64,000 bases of DNA from Aquatica leii (GCA_035610365.1 CM069439.1:3038001-3102000), one strand, 5' to 3'. Shown: positions 33,717-48,800, counted from the stretch's first letter. Translations and numbers: made by a program. The notes: generated from the sequence alone by a model not told the origin.

Positions 33717-36405
33717 ATGGCATCGGCGGCTCCATCACCTAAGAAATTAAAAAAAGCCGATTCGACGGCACATCCTGAATTAGAAGCTAAAGACTTTGAC
33801 GAAGAAACACAAAAAGCGCTCGAAGAAATAGACAGTTGCCAAAATGAAATTGAAGCACTTAATGAACAAGCCAGCGAGGAAATACTCAAAGTCGAACAGA
33901 AGTTTAATCAGTTGCGGAAACCATATTTTGACAAACGGGCAGAAATCATAAGCAAAGTTCCCAATTTTTGGACTACGGCAGTATCCTTTTTAACTAATTT
34001 ATTTACTTTTTGGTGTTTGTAACAGCTAACTTCCTTAGTGATTAATAGTTTACTAACCATCCAGATTTAAACTCTTTATTGGAAGAGGGCGAAGAGGACT
34101 GCTTTCAGCATTTAACAAAGCTTGATGTTGAGGAATTTGAAGATATTAAATCGGGCTATAGATTACATTTCCATTTTGAAGACAACCCTTATTTTGACAA
34201 TACTGTTTTAACAAAAGAATTTCAATTAGGAAATTTAGGTAAAGCTAATTTTATATTGTTTATTTATTAAATTAAGCAACATTATAGGTACAATTTCTTT
34301 TAATTTATTAACCAATTTCAAAATGAAAAGTCAATTGTTTTGGGTTTATTCCATTTCATAATTTTGAGCTAATAATAACACAATTATTGTTCTTACACAT
34401 TGATGATACAACAGAATAGAAAGTAAGCATAGTTTTTATAATTTATTGATTTTAATAGCCAAGCCAAGATTTTATTGATTTCTTAATAACTTACTTTTAT
34501 TATCAATTTCTATATTTATAATTTGAGTTTTGAGATTCTTATTTAGAAAGATGATCTGTATTAAGTTTGAGTGATGAGTTGATTGAGTAATAAGAATGTT
34601 TACATCTTGTGAGATTTCGATTCCCTCTCTCCATGTTTGTTATTTCAGTGAAATATTCTATCATCTCTCCAGTTTGTATTTGTTCTTATATCTTTGGCAT
34701 AACCATCCCTAATTCCGTAACTTTTGTTCTAATTTGTTTTTTTTCCTTTTTCCATAGTTTTCCATGTAAATATGTTCTTTCATTCATCCCGTATTGTTTT
34801 GTATGTTTTTCTTACTGGCATTAATGAATAACATTAGTATTTAGGCTTTAACTTCAATTGACTTACCACTATCAAATCGAAGTTGAACCTGTTCAAACCT
34901 TTTATTTACTTTTTCTGTTTTTAAATTTCAATTGATTGTAACTATGACAATTTCTGCTTGATTATTTAATAGAAGCTACATTTAACTGACGAGCATACGA
35001 AATTTCATTTGTTTATTTGACTACTACGCATTTTCTTTGCATCTGGTATCTTAAGATTGGTTGGTATCAGACTTATTTTTTCTTCCTTTTTTTTGACTTG
35101 TCTCTTGTTGCATATCAAAATCCTACCTTTATTAAAAAGTTCCGTGTTTTTTTACTGCCATTACTTATTTTTTGTTATAAATTTTATTATATAATATTCC
35201 TGCACAACTCCTCTTTATCTTCCAGGAAATAATGTTTCTTTCTTGAGAACCCCAACAGCCTTAGCTTAGTTTTCGTGGACTGGACCGATATGTACAAAGA
35301 AACGAGTGACATTCAGCACGCAGGACAAGTGATTCCAATTGAATTTATTTTCGAGAAATTAGCATTTATCTTTCAATATTGCGTTTAATTTTAGCAGTTC
35401 TTGATTTAATTATTTTATACGCTCATAACGCGAAGCTGTTATCTCAATTAAACAAAATATTTGACTAAACGCTAGCGAATAACCGAGTAAACGACTGTAA
35501 TTGATTTAGTTGCGATTAACATGTTTCTTGTTTGCAATATTATGATAACTCTAATATTAAGGGACTACTTCTCAGCCGCTGCCGAAAGTTTTAATTCTTG
35601 TGTCGCTTAATGAACAGTCAGATTCTGCTGAGGTGACGCAACAATTGTTGGCGCAGCATATACGAATAGCTATAAAAGGTTGAAGACTGGTGTATTTTTA
35701 TTAGGCTTTTGATTAACAATAGAAGAAATATTCTATGAAAAATTTTCTGCTCTTATCCTCAATTGGGCACTTATAATATCTTCCTAATCTAGTTGTTCTT
35801 TAGAGCTACGTAACGGATCGAAAAATTGAGATGCTTAAAAAAATATATACTCGAGAAAAAGAAATTATTTAATCACACAAAGAAAACCATTTTAGCAACT
35901 TCAACAAAATTCAAACGATGCTTGCCTTGTTTGTTTTTTGACACTACTCTTTTTGAACAACGTTATTTGAGATAACTTCTTGCAGGGGCTCCAACGTCTT
36001 TAAGTATACCGATCAGATGGAAAGATGATATGGACTTAACCCAAACCAACGAACCAACTTGCACAAGGACTGGTCGAAAACGACAGTTGGATCAAAGATC
36101 TTTCTTCACGTGGTACAATGATCACGTCGACCCTACCTCAGATTCAATTGCCGAAATAATTAAAGACGATTTGTGGCACAACCCACTTCAGTATTTCCTT
36201 GTTCCTGATGTCGAGTTAGGTAATGGTGTGGACGATGAGGAGGATGGAGATGACGGCAGTAACCCAGAGGATGAAGATGCCGAAGTCGAGGATCTTCCTT
36301 TAGTCGAGCAAAGCGAAGGCGATCAACAAACTGCACGTAAGATTTTGACTTTTAATACGTACATATTGTAATAAATGTTTTTTAGAAGATGAACCAGATG
36401 ATTAA
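33717..36405 (+). CDS. Set: Set (TAF-I/I2PP2A), NAP-family histone chaperone
   Basis: Four exons are seen: 33717-33980, 34049-34238, 35986-36336 and 36386-36405. Total 825 nt, 274 residues. An N-terminal tail with a KKLKK basic patch precedes a long helix rich in Glu and Lys (about 30-75, dimerisation). The NAP domain follows, with [45 protein letters not shown] and [13 protein letters not shown]. The C-terminal tail is strongly acidic and ends QDEPDD. Set binds core histones, inhibits PP2A and belongs to the INHAT complex that masks histone tails from acetylation. All landmarks of the family are present. Intron 1 is only 68 bp and intron 2 is 1.7 kb. A candidate poly(A) signal is AATAAA at 36678-36683. 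It is convergent with legless. Confidence 0.95.
34239..35985. other. Intron 2 of Set
   Basis: T-rich intron without recognisable exon. The + strand frames at 34609-34824 and 35017-35232 are hydrophobic by base composition only. Confidence 0.6.
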
Positions 36406-37401
36406 CTTCACAAGGACATATTCTATCTCCTTAAACGAAACCTTTTAATATGACTGTGTTAGTAAATCTTAAGTTCTTAATTCGTTTTCATTTATTTTTG
36501 TCAAACGAATTTTCTTCATTTCACAGTGTGTTCATCATGGTGTATTGAAATTATGAGTGTAACATTAACTTTTTGGTATGTTTATAATACGAAGTCTAAA
36601 CAAGTCTTAATTCAGGGATATTTCCTGTGACTGAGCAATATTTTTTGGGTTTTGCGTTGTATTACACACTTGAATGCAATAAATTCGTATTTAATGTAAC
36701 TATTTTTTTTAAATCGTTTTTTTTATTAGGAACATATTGTCTATTGGTGCAAATAAATTTAGACGTACACTTAGACTCAGGACAAAGATGCTATTTTTTT
36801 AAAAATTAATAAGCTACAATTTTGAAAATCTCAATACAAAATATAAATACATTTTGGAGAACGTAATACAATTAGTACACCAGTATTTTACTTATTAGAT
36901 TTTACGGAATTTGGTTAGTAAAACTGTTTTGTCTTGTGACGAGGTGTGTCGTTAAAATGAAAATTTCGTAAGATATATAATATAGAATTTTATTGTTATC
37001 ATTTCATTCAAGTAATACTCATAAAATGTACAATAAAACGAATAACAGGTGGATAGAAACAAATTAATATGAGCAATAGTGAAACCTCTTGTCTTCAAAC
37101 GGACCAAGCAAGTCCAACACTAAATTAATTATACTAAATTGTCTTTCTAAATTATGGCAAATTTACAATTCCAAAGTAGCATAAGTATCAGGCGAGCAGA
37201 GCCCTCAAACAGGGCAGGCATTTTTGTACACAAATAGATGCCAGACCCTTAACTGCACTTGAATTCGATGCGTACAACATATAAACAGACGAGAATATAC
37301 AAAATGAACCTCACGTCGCATTATTGCCAGGTTTTGTCATTAGTAATATCAAAAATAAAACAAAATCCTTTGATACAACACACTCAGCACCACGTTCGCT
37401 A
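36406..37401. other. Shared 3' region of Set and legless
   Basis: The 3' UTRs of two convergent genes meet here. Candidate poly(A) signals are 36678-36683 (+, Set) and 36989-36994 (-, legless), so the transcripts need not overlap. No other gene is seen. Confidence 0.6.
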
Positions 37402-40400
37402 TCATTTGGGATTAAAATATGGAGGTTGTTGCGAATGTGGGGGACCCGGTCCCGGTCCTATAGCTTGACTACCAATTTGACTGCGTGTACATGTTGCATA
37501 AAGCTGCTGCTGGAAGTTGTGAAATTGCTGCGCATAATTTGGATCTGCCGTGGTAGGTCCCACGAATTGCGAATTCTTAAAACTATTGCTTTGTCCCATC
37601 GAAGGAGGTAAGGGTTGACTGGCATCCGGAGCTCCTAGTCCCATCGGACTTCCTTTGGGACCGCTAACAAACATTTGCGCATTAGGATTGTTCATGTTAG
37701 GTCCAGGATTAAATATACCGTCGGGTCCTCCACTAGGTGGACCGTTAAAGCCCATTTGAGGCATTCTCATCATGCCCGGCGGTCTCATAGGGCCTCTCAT
37801 TAGAGGTATCATTCCTGGCATTCCCATATTTCCGCTCATCATTGCACCCGCGCCGTTTCCCATAGGACCCGACATCATAGGACCCATAGATCCGTCGGAT
37901 CCCATCGGTCCATCCATATGCGCCATGTGAGGAGGCCCGACGGGGCCTCCAGGACCTTGCATTTGTCCGCCTCCTGGCCCACAATTAGGAAAATATTGCA
38001 AATTTTGAGTTGGCATTTTTGATTCCAAATTCGAAAGTGGATTTGCAAATCTTTGCAAAAAGTCTAGACTAGGCGGTCCTCTAGGACTGGGTGCGTTGCC
38101 GAGTTGAGATTTTGCAGGCATATATTGTATGGTGTTTGGCGCGTTTGGTTTCACTTGCACGTTAGCGCCATTATAAGGATTAGGTCCTGGCGGTCGACCC
38201 ATCATGCGAGGCATCGGTATATGATTCGGAAAGGCACCTTGTAATTTGGGCGACAATGACCGTATTGGTCCCATGGGTGAATTAGGATGAAATCCGTGTG
38301 GAGGCCCTTGCATTTGTAATCCCAGCATGTTACCAGGGCCTTGATCTAAATCTAAGCCATGACAACCACCCATATCCATCATATGCATGGATGGCGAACC
38401 GAAATTCATCATGCCTCCACCTTGACCACCTTGGCCATTCAAAGAACTAGCTACGCTATTTGTTAATTGTTGACTCATTTGCGCTAACGACGATATAGGA
38501 TCGAAATGTGACACTTTCGGATTTCCCGACATTGTACTAGTACAATTAGGGTTTAATGGAACGTTATCCGCCCTAGGGCATCCGTAAGGTGGCATATCCA
38601 ACGACGAAGGCTTTCCCGACGGAGAAACATTAACAAAACCGCCACCCATCTTAGGTACTGGAGATGTGTTAGGACCGGGAAATCTATGGACGTCCATCAT
38701 ATGAGGGCTTGGTGTTGGAAATAGGTCCCCTTTCAGAGTATCTGATGCAGGCCCCGATCCCGTTTGCGGGCTTAACCCAGAATTCGGAGTTGGGCCAATT
38801 CTTTGAGATTTATCACCTTCGACAAATAAAAATTAATTTAACGTAATGTATACAAAAACTAAAATTAACAGCTGGGATGATAAAATTGGTGTATTATATT
38901 TAATTAAAAATCGGAAACTTACCTGTGGAAGCTGTTGGGGTGTGTGGACTTGGTATCTGAAACCGACAACCTTCAGTGGGCACTCCTGGTGTTGATGGGA
39001 AACGTCCGATGTCTACTGAAGTTGGTGTGTTTGGTCCAGATACGCGAGTCGAGGGTATATCTGAGTTTCCAGGGAAGGTGTTATCCATATTCGAAGGCAA
39101 AGTCCTAAAATAAAAAATACATCTTAGACATAAGTGGCATTGATAGTTTTATTCGGAGAGTAAAAAAAGCTCCGAATAGTTTTTACAGGTGGGTTCCGTC
39201 GAGTAGAACTTTCTCTGTAAATGCGACCTAATCGTATCCAGGAAATTAATTCTTTTTTTAGCGAATTTTCCTCTTGTTCATCTCTTGGTCATCCTAGTTT
39301 TTTGATTGTGCATACCATTATACAACAAACGTTTTCGACTTCACTTTAGCGAGATAAGATCATTTTCGCTATTTCGGGTATGTGCACAAAAACACAACTT
39401 TCCAGGTACTTCACTTCAAAAGAAATCTTCAACTGATTTAGAAACTTAGTTATGGTTGGTAAAATTAGTAATCAAATCAAAGCTAAAAGATACGAATACT
39501 TCTCAAAAACAATTTATTCTGTGGCTGTCATCAAATGCAATGCATTCATTTGTTTTGGTGAAAGATGTCTGCACGACAGCCTTCACTATATCGCACACCA
39601 TTCGAACTTTTGATTTGAGCACAACAGTATAAGGTCATCGTCATCCCATCGACTGACTCATATACACTCTAGTAGTTGTCAGTTTGCTTTCTTATTTCTC
39701 AATCAAAAAACTTATCAAAGAGAAGACAATCCACTCAACAGCCAAATGTATTTTTACATAACGTATTTAGAAAGACACAATTGCAAAAATGTCGACCCAT
39801 ACAAGTAGCCCTATAAAAGTTACCAGTTCAATAAAATCGAAAATAAAAATATTTACAATAGAATAAATTTTTCTGAAAAAAGAAGCACAGAAAAAATGGC
39901 TTCTGGCTTTTATTAGATGAAATAAAACATACTTTCTATATCACGCCCTTAACGGATTTAGGTAACTTATCATCTATTTTTAGTACAGTTCAACGACACG
40001 TAGATAATGCGGTTGACAAACGCTTTGCAAAAAAATTTTTTTTACGCTCTTGCATCAATAACGACATTAATTAATTTCTAGTAAGACCGCCTTATCACCA
40101 TGCATTTTATCAGCAACTTACAAAAGCTATTTTAAATTTAAAAGTTTAAACAAGAGTTACAGATAATTCGCATCTTAATTTATCACATACTCTGCAATAA
40201 ACAAATTATTTCCATCCATCCCGATATAATAATAATCTAATCTTCATATGTAAAACTTATAAATATCTGCAAACAAATATTTAAAAAAATATTGATTAGT
40301 TGTGTATTTACAAAAATGGTTGGCGATATCGAAATTGCGACACTAAGAAAGGGTGAGACAGTTTATAAACTAAATAACAAAAGGTTTTTAGTGATGTGTA

Positions 40401-43400
40401 CCATCACCTAACTGCTTTGTAATATGTACTTCCGTCGATGGTTATAACTGAAAAACTTATTTGTCTACCGCCGCAAGAAGAGGATATGATGTTCTAATTT
40501 CGCAAATAGAATCGCTAAAGACTATCCTCGACCACTCAAATGTCAATTCAGTTTTAACCTACAATCTTGTACTTAAGAGAAGAGGCTTCAACGACCGTAG
40601 TTTATACTAAGACAAAAACATCTTCCGAGATTGAACAGTGTCAATGTGGATAAAACTCAACAAAAGTTTTTTTTTTCAATTAGCTAACGCACCATCCTAC
40701 GCAAGTACAAAAAAACTATGGAGTGAAAGCATCGATACATTCTGTTTCTACCAACGAATCCAACAACGAGCCTTCGGCAAAAATAATACACTAAGAAAAA
40801 CCAATTTACTCTAACCATCTCTAACAAATCAACTAATCATGCCAAGTATTACAAAAGTTTGATGCTTCTCGCAGCCTCAATCAATTATAAAAACGTAAAC
40901 TTGTTCTGACACAAACAGGTTCAGCAATCGAACTAGATATATCTGATGATACTATCACTCTTACAAACAACAACAAATATTCTTAAAATTAATTACGATG
41001 TTATTACTGCAGAAAATGCATAAAACTGGAACTGTAGCATCAAAGAAAGTAAACATGTAGAAATTCTAAACAAAAGAACACAAATGATATCAGGAAAAGT
41101 ACATGTATTCGTTTAATAAACACTGTTGATGTAGACAGAAAATACTTGATTGAAAAAAATATTTTACTTGTTTCACAGTTCAATTAAGTTGATGAATAAA
41201 TGAAATATAGTTGGAGTCTTATAGATAATTTTCTACTTGTGTAGTTATTTTATCGTAAATTGCTAGTTTTCAGAAATGGCTTTGGTTTTGACAATTTCAG
41301 AACACGATAACAACGATAGCAATTATAGTTTTAACTGATCACGTTTATAACCTGAATGTCAGCGGGTAATACTATGCAGACAAATTTCGACACTATCACA
41401 GTTGGTGTTAATAACGCAACACATTCCAATTCAATGTATTATCACGACCACCTAGCAAAAGTTTACCTTGAAACATTGCTGGTAAAAAACGAACACAAAT
41501 CGTGACCTAAATAATGTAAAAGAACTCAGTTTGTGGTGTTGTTTGTTTCCAGTGTAATAGTGCTTTAGAAACAAATTTGTTTGAGAAACATCAATGTAAT
41601 TTCCGACATATCCTTTTGTTTGAATTAAACCGAGGAGTTAAGACATCGAATGACGCTGGAACCATTTGTGCCGTTTACGGATATAAGTACTGCACGAAAA
41701 CGGTTTTTGTCGTTTGAAAAAAAAAACATTTTAATATGGAGGAAACATCCACCTTTTATGAAGACCGGTTACATGCTTCAACTTGTGTTAATAAACGCCA
41801 ATCCAAGTGGAAATTGGCAATTATAATCAATGCAGGGGATGTATTATTGATAACTTTATGTATTTTTTATATTAAAAAAATCAAATTCTAAAATAAAAAA
41901 AAACCTTACGAATGGTAATATAATATAATTTTGGAAACTTGTTATATTGTAATTCAGTGAAAAGCTGTGAATACCACTTTTTTGGTGTACCCTAGTAAAT
42001 AAAAACAATGGCAAAAATATTACTTACGGAGGTGATATCACATTTCCTTCCTTAAGGCTTGTATTTGGTTGTTTTTGAATGATTAACTCTTGACCTTCGA
42101 AAGTATTAAGGTATTGAATTTGTTGAGGCGAAGGTACTGGCATAAGATTGGGTTCTTTCGCCGACGCAGGCGGACCATGCGTTGCCGCGTTCATTTGTTT
42201 TTGTTGTGCCATGGATTGTAATGTGCGTCCAAACATTCCATCCACTACATAGAATTCATTGAATAAACAGAAACGATTCGATGTATATGTAACATACCTG
42301 AGGATTGATGGCTGTTGTTTGGTTCTGTACTGGTACTAGTTACACTGGGCGATAAATGCGAAGACACAGGAGTACCGGGATTACTAGGAATACGACGAGG
42401 TGCTGTAGGAGACTCTTGCGAAGTAGGACTTTGACCAGTGCTCATGTGTCTTTGAAGACCAAACGGTCGATTCGGTTCCGCCGGCGAATTAAGGGCTGAG
42501 GAAGCTCGAGGTGATGGTAAAGACAAATTCGACGTTGGGTTGTTGGGAGAACCCGGATTGGGACTTTGTAATGCAACAGGAACGCTAGCGGAGCGTTGAG
42601 TTTGATGATAAGGTGGAGGAGGTCCTTGCAAACGAGGACTTTGCCCTGGAGCTCCTCTAAGTAAAGACGGTCCACCCACGCAAGAAGGTCCTGGTGGACC
42701 CGATGGTACCATAACACCCGAAGGAGGTACATTCGATCCAGGTTTCATTTTGGTGCGATCTTCGTAAAACTGCTGCTGCAGTTTTTGCCATTCTATTTGT
42801 GCGGATATAGGAGCAGGTCCGCCAGAACCATGCATGTTACTTGAATTACTTCCGATTATGTTGTGGGGTAGTTCGGGACTGTCTCCACCTTCCACATTTT
42901 GATTTTCAGGAAATAACATTTGCTGCATCTTTCGAATAGTTGCTAGTTGTTCTTCGCGATGCTGTCGCTGTTGAGGCGTTAAATTTTCGTCAGGCACTTT
43001 TACACCTTGCAACGAAGGTTGCATACTTGCTAGCGATGGACTGCAAGAATCCATGTCAGGTCCTACATCAGGTAATCCATTGCTCACACTTTCCAAACCA
43101 TCTAAGTGATGACTGTTTTTTTGGTCCCACGGTAGGTCACCATCACCTAAACCTACCATGTCCTCTAAACCATCTGGTCCTAAAAAGCTATCTAAAGGTG
43201 CTTGGCCTTTTGGGATTAAACCGGGACTTCGAGTGCATCCTTTGTTTTTTATCATAGTTAGATTATTAAGCCATTGTGCACTTTGACGATTAAACTGATT
43301 GACCTTAAGGGGATTCTTTTCCAGGTACTTTTTAGTGCCAGGCTGCGCACAATGATAGGCAATGATCGAAGGAAAACGTCCTTGCATTACTTCTTCGGCA

Positions 43401-43879
43401 CCACTGTTGGCTAGCATTGTGGAAAACACAAATATTTGACTTTGTTGTTGCATATACTGAACTTCCATATTATTTGATTGCTTACTAATAATATTACTGG
43501 GTAAAGGTTGTACCCCGTCAGGTGGTGGAGGATGTGGCGGTGCAGTAGGTAAGCCAAGGCCAAATGCATCGCTAGACAATTCTCCCTCAATACCTTCTTC
43601 GGATTTAGGTGGCAAAGAACTAATTTCGTTATTGGAAGGAGTATCATCTATTTCACACTTACGTTCGCTGGTACTATGCAATGAACCAGTATTTGTAGAA
43701 CCAATAACACCACCATTTTTTGTTATGGGTCTACCTGGTTCTTTTTTGACAGGACAACTAGTACCTGTAGGGTCATCTTCTTTTTTAATGCACACTTCTG
43801 TACTAGCACAGTCTTTATCGGAGCTACCCGGCTCCTCCTTTACACTATCGGGTCCTTTATCGTGCTTTTCCTTGATCAT
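37402..43879 (-). CDS. lgs: Legless/BCL9, Wnt transcription co-activator
   Basis: Four coding exons are seen on the minus strand: 42298-43879, 42028-42244, 38923-39104 and 37402-38816. Total 3396 nt, 1131 residues. The start is the first Met after an in-frame stop (43895-43897). Homology domain 1, which binds the PHD finger of Pygopus, is at about residues 147-180 (QIFVFSTMLANSG...PSIIAYHCAQP). HD2, the beta-catenin/Armadillo binding helix, is at about 298-325 (ENLTPQQRQHREEQLATI...MLFPEN) and is nearly identical to Drosophila Legless. Later conserved words are QGPPPPYH, RSASVPVA, DPISSLAQMSQQLT, APNTIQYMP and, near the end, FQQQLYAT with a final YFNPK. The C-terminal half is Gly/Met/Pro-rich. 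Legless tethers Pygopus to Armadillo at TCF targets. Several SUMO-type KxE words lie in the N-terminal 60 residues. Whether a non-coding 5' exon exists is not clear. Confidence 0.95.
39105..42027. other. Intron of legless
   Basis: A 2.9-kb AT-rich intron. A short open stretch at about 41560-41720 has a CxxxxxxxxxxxxHxC pattern after an AG, but it has no partner exon and no family match. Nothing else is recognised. Confidence 0.55.
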
Positions 43880-45838
43880 GTCTAACACATACCTCTAACT
43901 TTCATACTGTGTACACTATCACTTCTCACTTACTATGTCCAGTTCCAAACTAAACATTTTAACCAATCACTAATACATATTTTCCGAGTTTCCATTTATT
44001 GTAATACAATAAAATGATGTTTCTCATCACATATGTTCTAATGTTTTTATTTGCATTCCGTCAATTTTTATTTTCATCTTTTAACCAAATATGAAGAGAT
44101 GCAAACAAGACACTACGTTCCATTTAAACATTCTATATTAACTGCAACAAAAATACTTCAAATTTTTAACAATTAAAATTACGATCGACATGAACGTTCT
44201 TATGATTTTTAACAAATTAGTTCATAATAAAAACTTTAATAAAAATCTCACATCACAAAATGCCAAACTGTCCACACGCGTTGCTACCAACATAGTTGCA
44301 GTACAATCAATCTAACCAATACAAAAGAACCAACACTAACCGCGCCATTTTTAAAAGAACGAAACAAGTTATTTAACCGCGCAGGTTTAATTTCCTAATA
44401 ATTCTATTAAAATTTTGCTCCCAAATTTTCATTATTTAATTAATAATCAGACTTAGTCGATTTGTTTGTTACATAACACTAAATTACATTTTCTAGAAAT
44501 GCCTGTGTACTATACTTTTTTAAACGATTTTTCGAATTTTTATTTATCGATAGTGGCAGATTTACATGTTATTTGTGTCGTAGACAATAATAAAACCTAA
44601 AATGTGAAATAAGTTACTGCTACCAAAATATCTCAAGTGAAAAAAATACACAGAAACTACGATACGCATTTACAGTTAGAACGCATAAAACAGATATAGT
44701 GTAATTTATTAATTGTTATGAACTGTAGCCGTGTAAATAATCGGAAAAATATCTATTTAGAGAAAGTATTTAAGACTCATTGTATGAAACAACTAATATA
44801 TTGAGTAATTCGAAACATATCAAATTTTATGATTAAATTTTTGTGCAAATTGTGATGACCCACATACTAAAATGTTTCTATGTTGTATTAAATTCGTTCT
44901 GCTTACTTTATAGATGTGGGAAAGGTTGTAATCGAGTTAAATAAAACAGCAAAAATGATTTGTGGTTTTTCTTAGAGTAGGTAATTGTTGTTACGTTTGT
45001 AAACAGAAAGTTTCTATGTTTTCTGAAACCTTTACTTGGACGAAAACAGCATGACAACGAAACACCGAAGATTATTTCACTAAATCCCATATAGCACATT
45101 ACGTCCATTGTACGCGTACATTTAATAGGTAATTCTTACATACATTGTCCATATGTACGCACAACCCATACAGCACACTACATCTAATAAACATTAATTT
45201 TTTTTTCTTTATTTCATAGTTGCTTTTTCGCATGCTGTATCACACGTACTACTTCTTCTAATCCTTCCGCATCCGAATTTCTTATGTATCCCTATCTAGG
45301 GATAATCCCTTTCTGTTAATCTCTATTAAATTATGGTTTTTCCTTTTTTGATGCATTAGAATAGTATAAAGTATATCTCATTAAACTGTTTTTTTTTCTT
45401 CAAACGTTTTCCTTCGCTAGTACCATTAACTTTTTTCTGCCAGCATTGTTTTCTATGCCATTTCTCTACTTTTCCAGGTTTTAATTGCAGTCCATACTAT
45501 CATAAGAGAGTGGTATAATTATATAACAACAGAGCTTTACTAATATTTTTTTTACTTTAATATAAACTGTGTATAAACATATAATTATTTCAATAAATAC
45601 TATATAATTTATTGCCAAATTATAAATTGATAAATTAACTTGTTACAAGTATGTCAATTTAATCGTAAAATAGACGTAATATAAACAAATATAAATATGT
45701 TAGTACGAAATTATTCCCAATACGATAACTACATATAAATATTTTTTTGAGAGCCTTCTTTTAACGTTTTAAAACACATTAAAAATTTCCATCTAATCAA
45801 AGATTACAGTAACGACGCATAGATTTAAAAACGACATC
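43880..45838. other. Gap between legless and SNX17
   Basis: This holds the legless 5' UTR and promoter on the right of 43879 and the SNX17 3' UTR on the left of 45839. A candidate minus-strand poly(A) signal for SNX17 is at 45608-45613. I see no gene or clear element. Confidence 0.55.
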
Positions 45839-48800
45839 TTATAAATCATCATCACCAATGCCTTCGAATGCGTGGTTTTCTACAAAATCCTTTCCAGTTT
45901 TGAATGAAACACTTGCAAATTTCTCTTGCAGTTTTTTTATAGAGAAAAACTCGGGAATCTTCGTGTTTGTAGTTTCTCCAATCTAAAACATAAAAAACAT
46001 AATTTCTAATTAATATTTCATACAAACAAGGTTTTCATACAATGTTTTGAACCATATCGGTTGACGGAGAATGAAAAAAAAACTCACTTTACTACTAGGA
46101 TAGACATCTGGCTCGTCCATAGATATTAATTGACTGGAACCATCTCTTTTCATGTATGTCCAATTACCTTTTGAAGCCGTATTTTCTTTACTTTTTAATC
46201 CATTTCTCTTTAACAACAATTCATCAACTAGAGATTGTAAACAGACGGACATAAGTATAGATTGTTCGCTGGAAATTGTAATCCATTGTAGTTTATCTTT
46301 CGACATTAAATACTCAAAAGATAATTCTAGAATCGAATTGTCAGAACTCTGACTATTTGTTGCTATAGATTGTTTATTCTATAATGAAAAAAAAGTAGAA
46401 TTAAAAAAAAAAAACGCGAATGAAAGAAACAATAACGACGAAGTTACATTAAGGGTGACAATAATTAGATGGAGTTAATCAAGACAAGAGAGTCAGTCTG
46501 TAAAACAGAATTAGAATATATGTAGGGAGATTTGGAGAAAGCTGTGGTGATCAAATCTACGGGATTGGGATATTAGCGATGTTATCAGTATTTAGAGCGA
46601 TTTGAAATAGGTATAAAGTACCAACATTAATACAGATTGCATTACGATATATGATCTAGTCTATCACCAATAATTTCCGGTCAAGCTACCGATAGTAATC
46701 ACTTATTTAGTCAATTATACTTACATGAGTAGCTGTAATTCTCCAACATCTCATCCGCGTTACTTTAAAACTGCCTTCTTTAATGAGTTGTCCAGTACCG
46801 ATAAGTCTTAAATTAAGTTCTTCGCCGCCTATCGCTACCAAAACACGTGTAAGTGGTTTTGGGTAATCACAAAAGCAAACGTTAAACTGAGTATAACCGT
46901 AATATTTTAAAGTGCGTGCAATGTCTATAAATTCTTTTTTTTCTAATCTTGCTTGAAACTGAACTAGTTCCATTTTAACATCATTTGAGCAAACAATCCA
47001 CCCCCTTTCAATGTCAGACACAATTTGTACGTATAATAAATTTAAAGCGACAGGATCTGTCATTAACTCTAAATCGTAATTACTATCCCAATAACTAAAA
47101 TCTAAAACATTAAATTAAAAGAAATAGTTTCATTATCCTTACCTCGTTCTTAATACTATCTTTTGAAATTGTTGCATAGTTTTATGAGATATGTAAGGAG
47201 ATTCAAAATCTTGTAATTTACGTAAAATAGTAAGATCACCATTTTCTTCTTTTTTAATTAAAAATAACGAGAAATATCGAACGTATTCTAAAGGTAACTG
47301 TATCTGTTTACACACTTTTAATAGCACTTGTTCTGTCCGGTCTGTTGAAAGCACGCGTACTATTATTTGGAAATTGTTCATAGTGTAAATATCTAGTTTC
47401 ATTTCTTGCTTTTTCTCACATGTCGTCTCTTGTTGTGCAGAAAGTAAGAATCCTATTAGTAATTCTGAAGATACAAGTCTCGAATCTTGTCCCACTGGTA
47501 AAAAATAATTAACGTTAGTATTTTTTGATTGTGATTTTAGTAGAATAAAGTAATGAAATTTAATTATTTTAATTATACAATTTAGAACCAAAAACAAAAA
47601 CAGGATTTTTTATACTCAATGGTAAAATGTATGGCGCGTTTCCGTAAAATAATAATCAAAACTGTCTTAGATAAACCACATCCATTCTAACACATTGTTC
47701 TCGATTCTGCAATACTGAATCTTGTGCCAGCCTACATTATACTGTCTGCAATCTGCTTGAAATAAAAAGTGCCCGTTCTTTAATAACAAGTACTGATCTT
47801 ACAACAGTGCAATTCACTGTATTTAATCAAACCAAATTATATTAAGGATGCAGTAATGCAAATGTAGTAAACGTCCTTCACAAAAATTCACTATAAAGTT
47901 TCATTGTTCAATGTGTAACAAAAACGGCAGCAAGAGAAACTAAGTGTTGAAGAAAATAGTACTAAATTAGATAAACAGCAATTCCGAAGACAAAATAAAT
48001 AAATATACATTCACTTTACTAAAACCACAACAGACGTTTTAATGATGTCTAGGGTCTTGTGTGATTAGTCACAGTTCGAATTTTGACTAATTGTTTTAAA
48101 GAATTGGTAGTAGTAATTGTTTTAAATAAATTTATCTAAAAAAAATTGCGACACTGGAGCAAAATTTAGAACTGCATAAGATACTTACTTCTTGAATGTG
48201 AACTGTAAAAAGTACCTGATCCTTAAATGTAAAATAAAAAATTATTTAAATCAATGACTTATATTAAATACTTCTTATACCTAAGGGAAACTAGTAAAAT
48301 CCTCTTCCCGACCATATGGCACAGATCAATGTGCAGTAAAACAACGCTCAACTTAATACCTAATATACATTTTAAGAAAAAAAATTTAAAACAATACAAA
48401 CAATAAATTTATTTAAAACAGAATTAGAATAAATAAAACTATAAATACGTGTTGCTGAAAAGTACCAAAGTAAAACCATTAATGACAACTCACTTCATCG
48501 CTATAAAAAGTAGCACCAACAATAATTAATAATTTTTTTGTTACTTGAATGCTTCATCAATTTTATAAGTAACAATAGAAAGACACTTTGCAAAAAATAC
48601 CGATATGTAATTAAAATTACGAATTTAGTTGCATTAACGTGCATCATTCTTTAGCGCATATATATTGGCGCAACTATGTAAAAGGTAACACCAACGATAA
48701 TTAATAATTTCTTGTTAGTGAATGGTTCATTCGCAAATTTTATTTCATAATAACACTATGGATACCTCTAGCTTTATATAATCATATAGAAAATTTGAAG

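Noticed and set aside
37259..37984. Open frames overlapping the legless 3' exon on either strand
   Set aside because: They arise from the Gly/Met/Pro-rich repeats of legless and lack independent coding features.
41538..41720. Open stretch with a Cys/His pattern (CNSALETNLFEKHQC) after an AG in the legless intron
   Set aside because: No partner exon, no recognisable finger array and a stop soon after. It may be a transposon scrap but cannot be supported.
42442..43647. Additional open frames on both strands inside the legless exon
   Set aside because: These are shadows of the legless reading frame in other frames; they carry no conserved domain.
48193..48207. Possible 14-nt microexon in SNX17 intron 2 (acceptor ...TTTTACAG, donor GTAAGT on the minus strand)
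   Set aside because: Including it breaks the frame. Joining 49017 directly to 47494 gives YIQTLGQDSRLVSSELL, which matches the SNX17 family.
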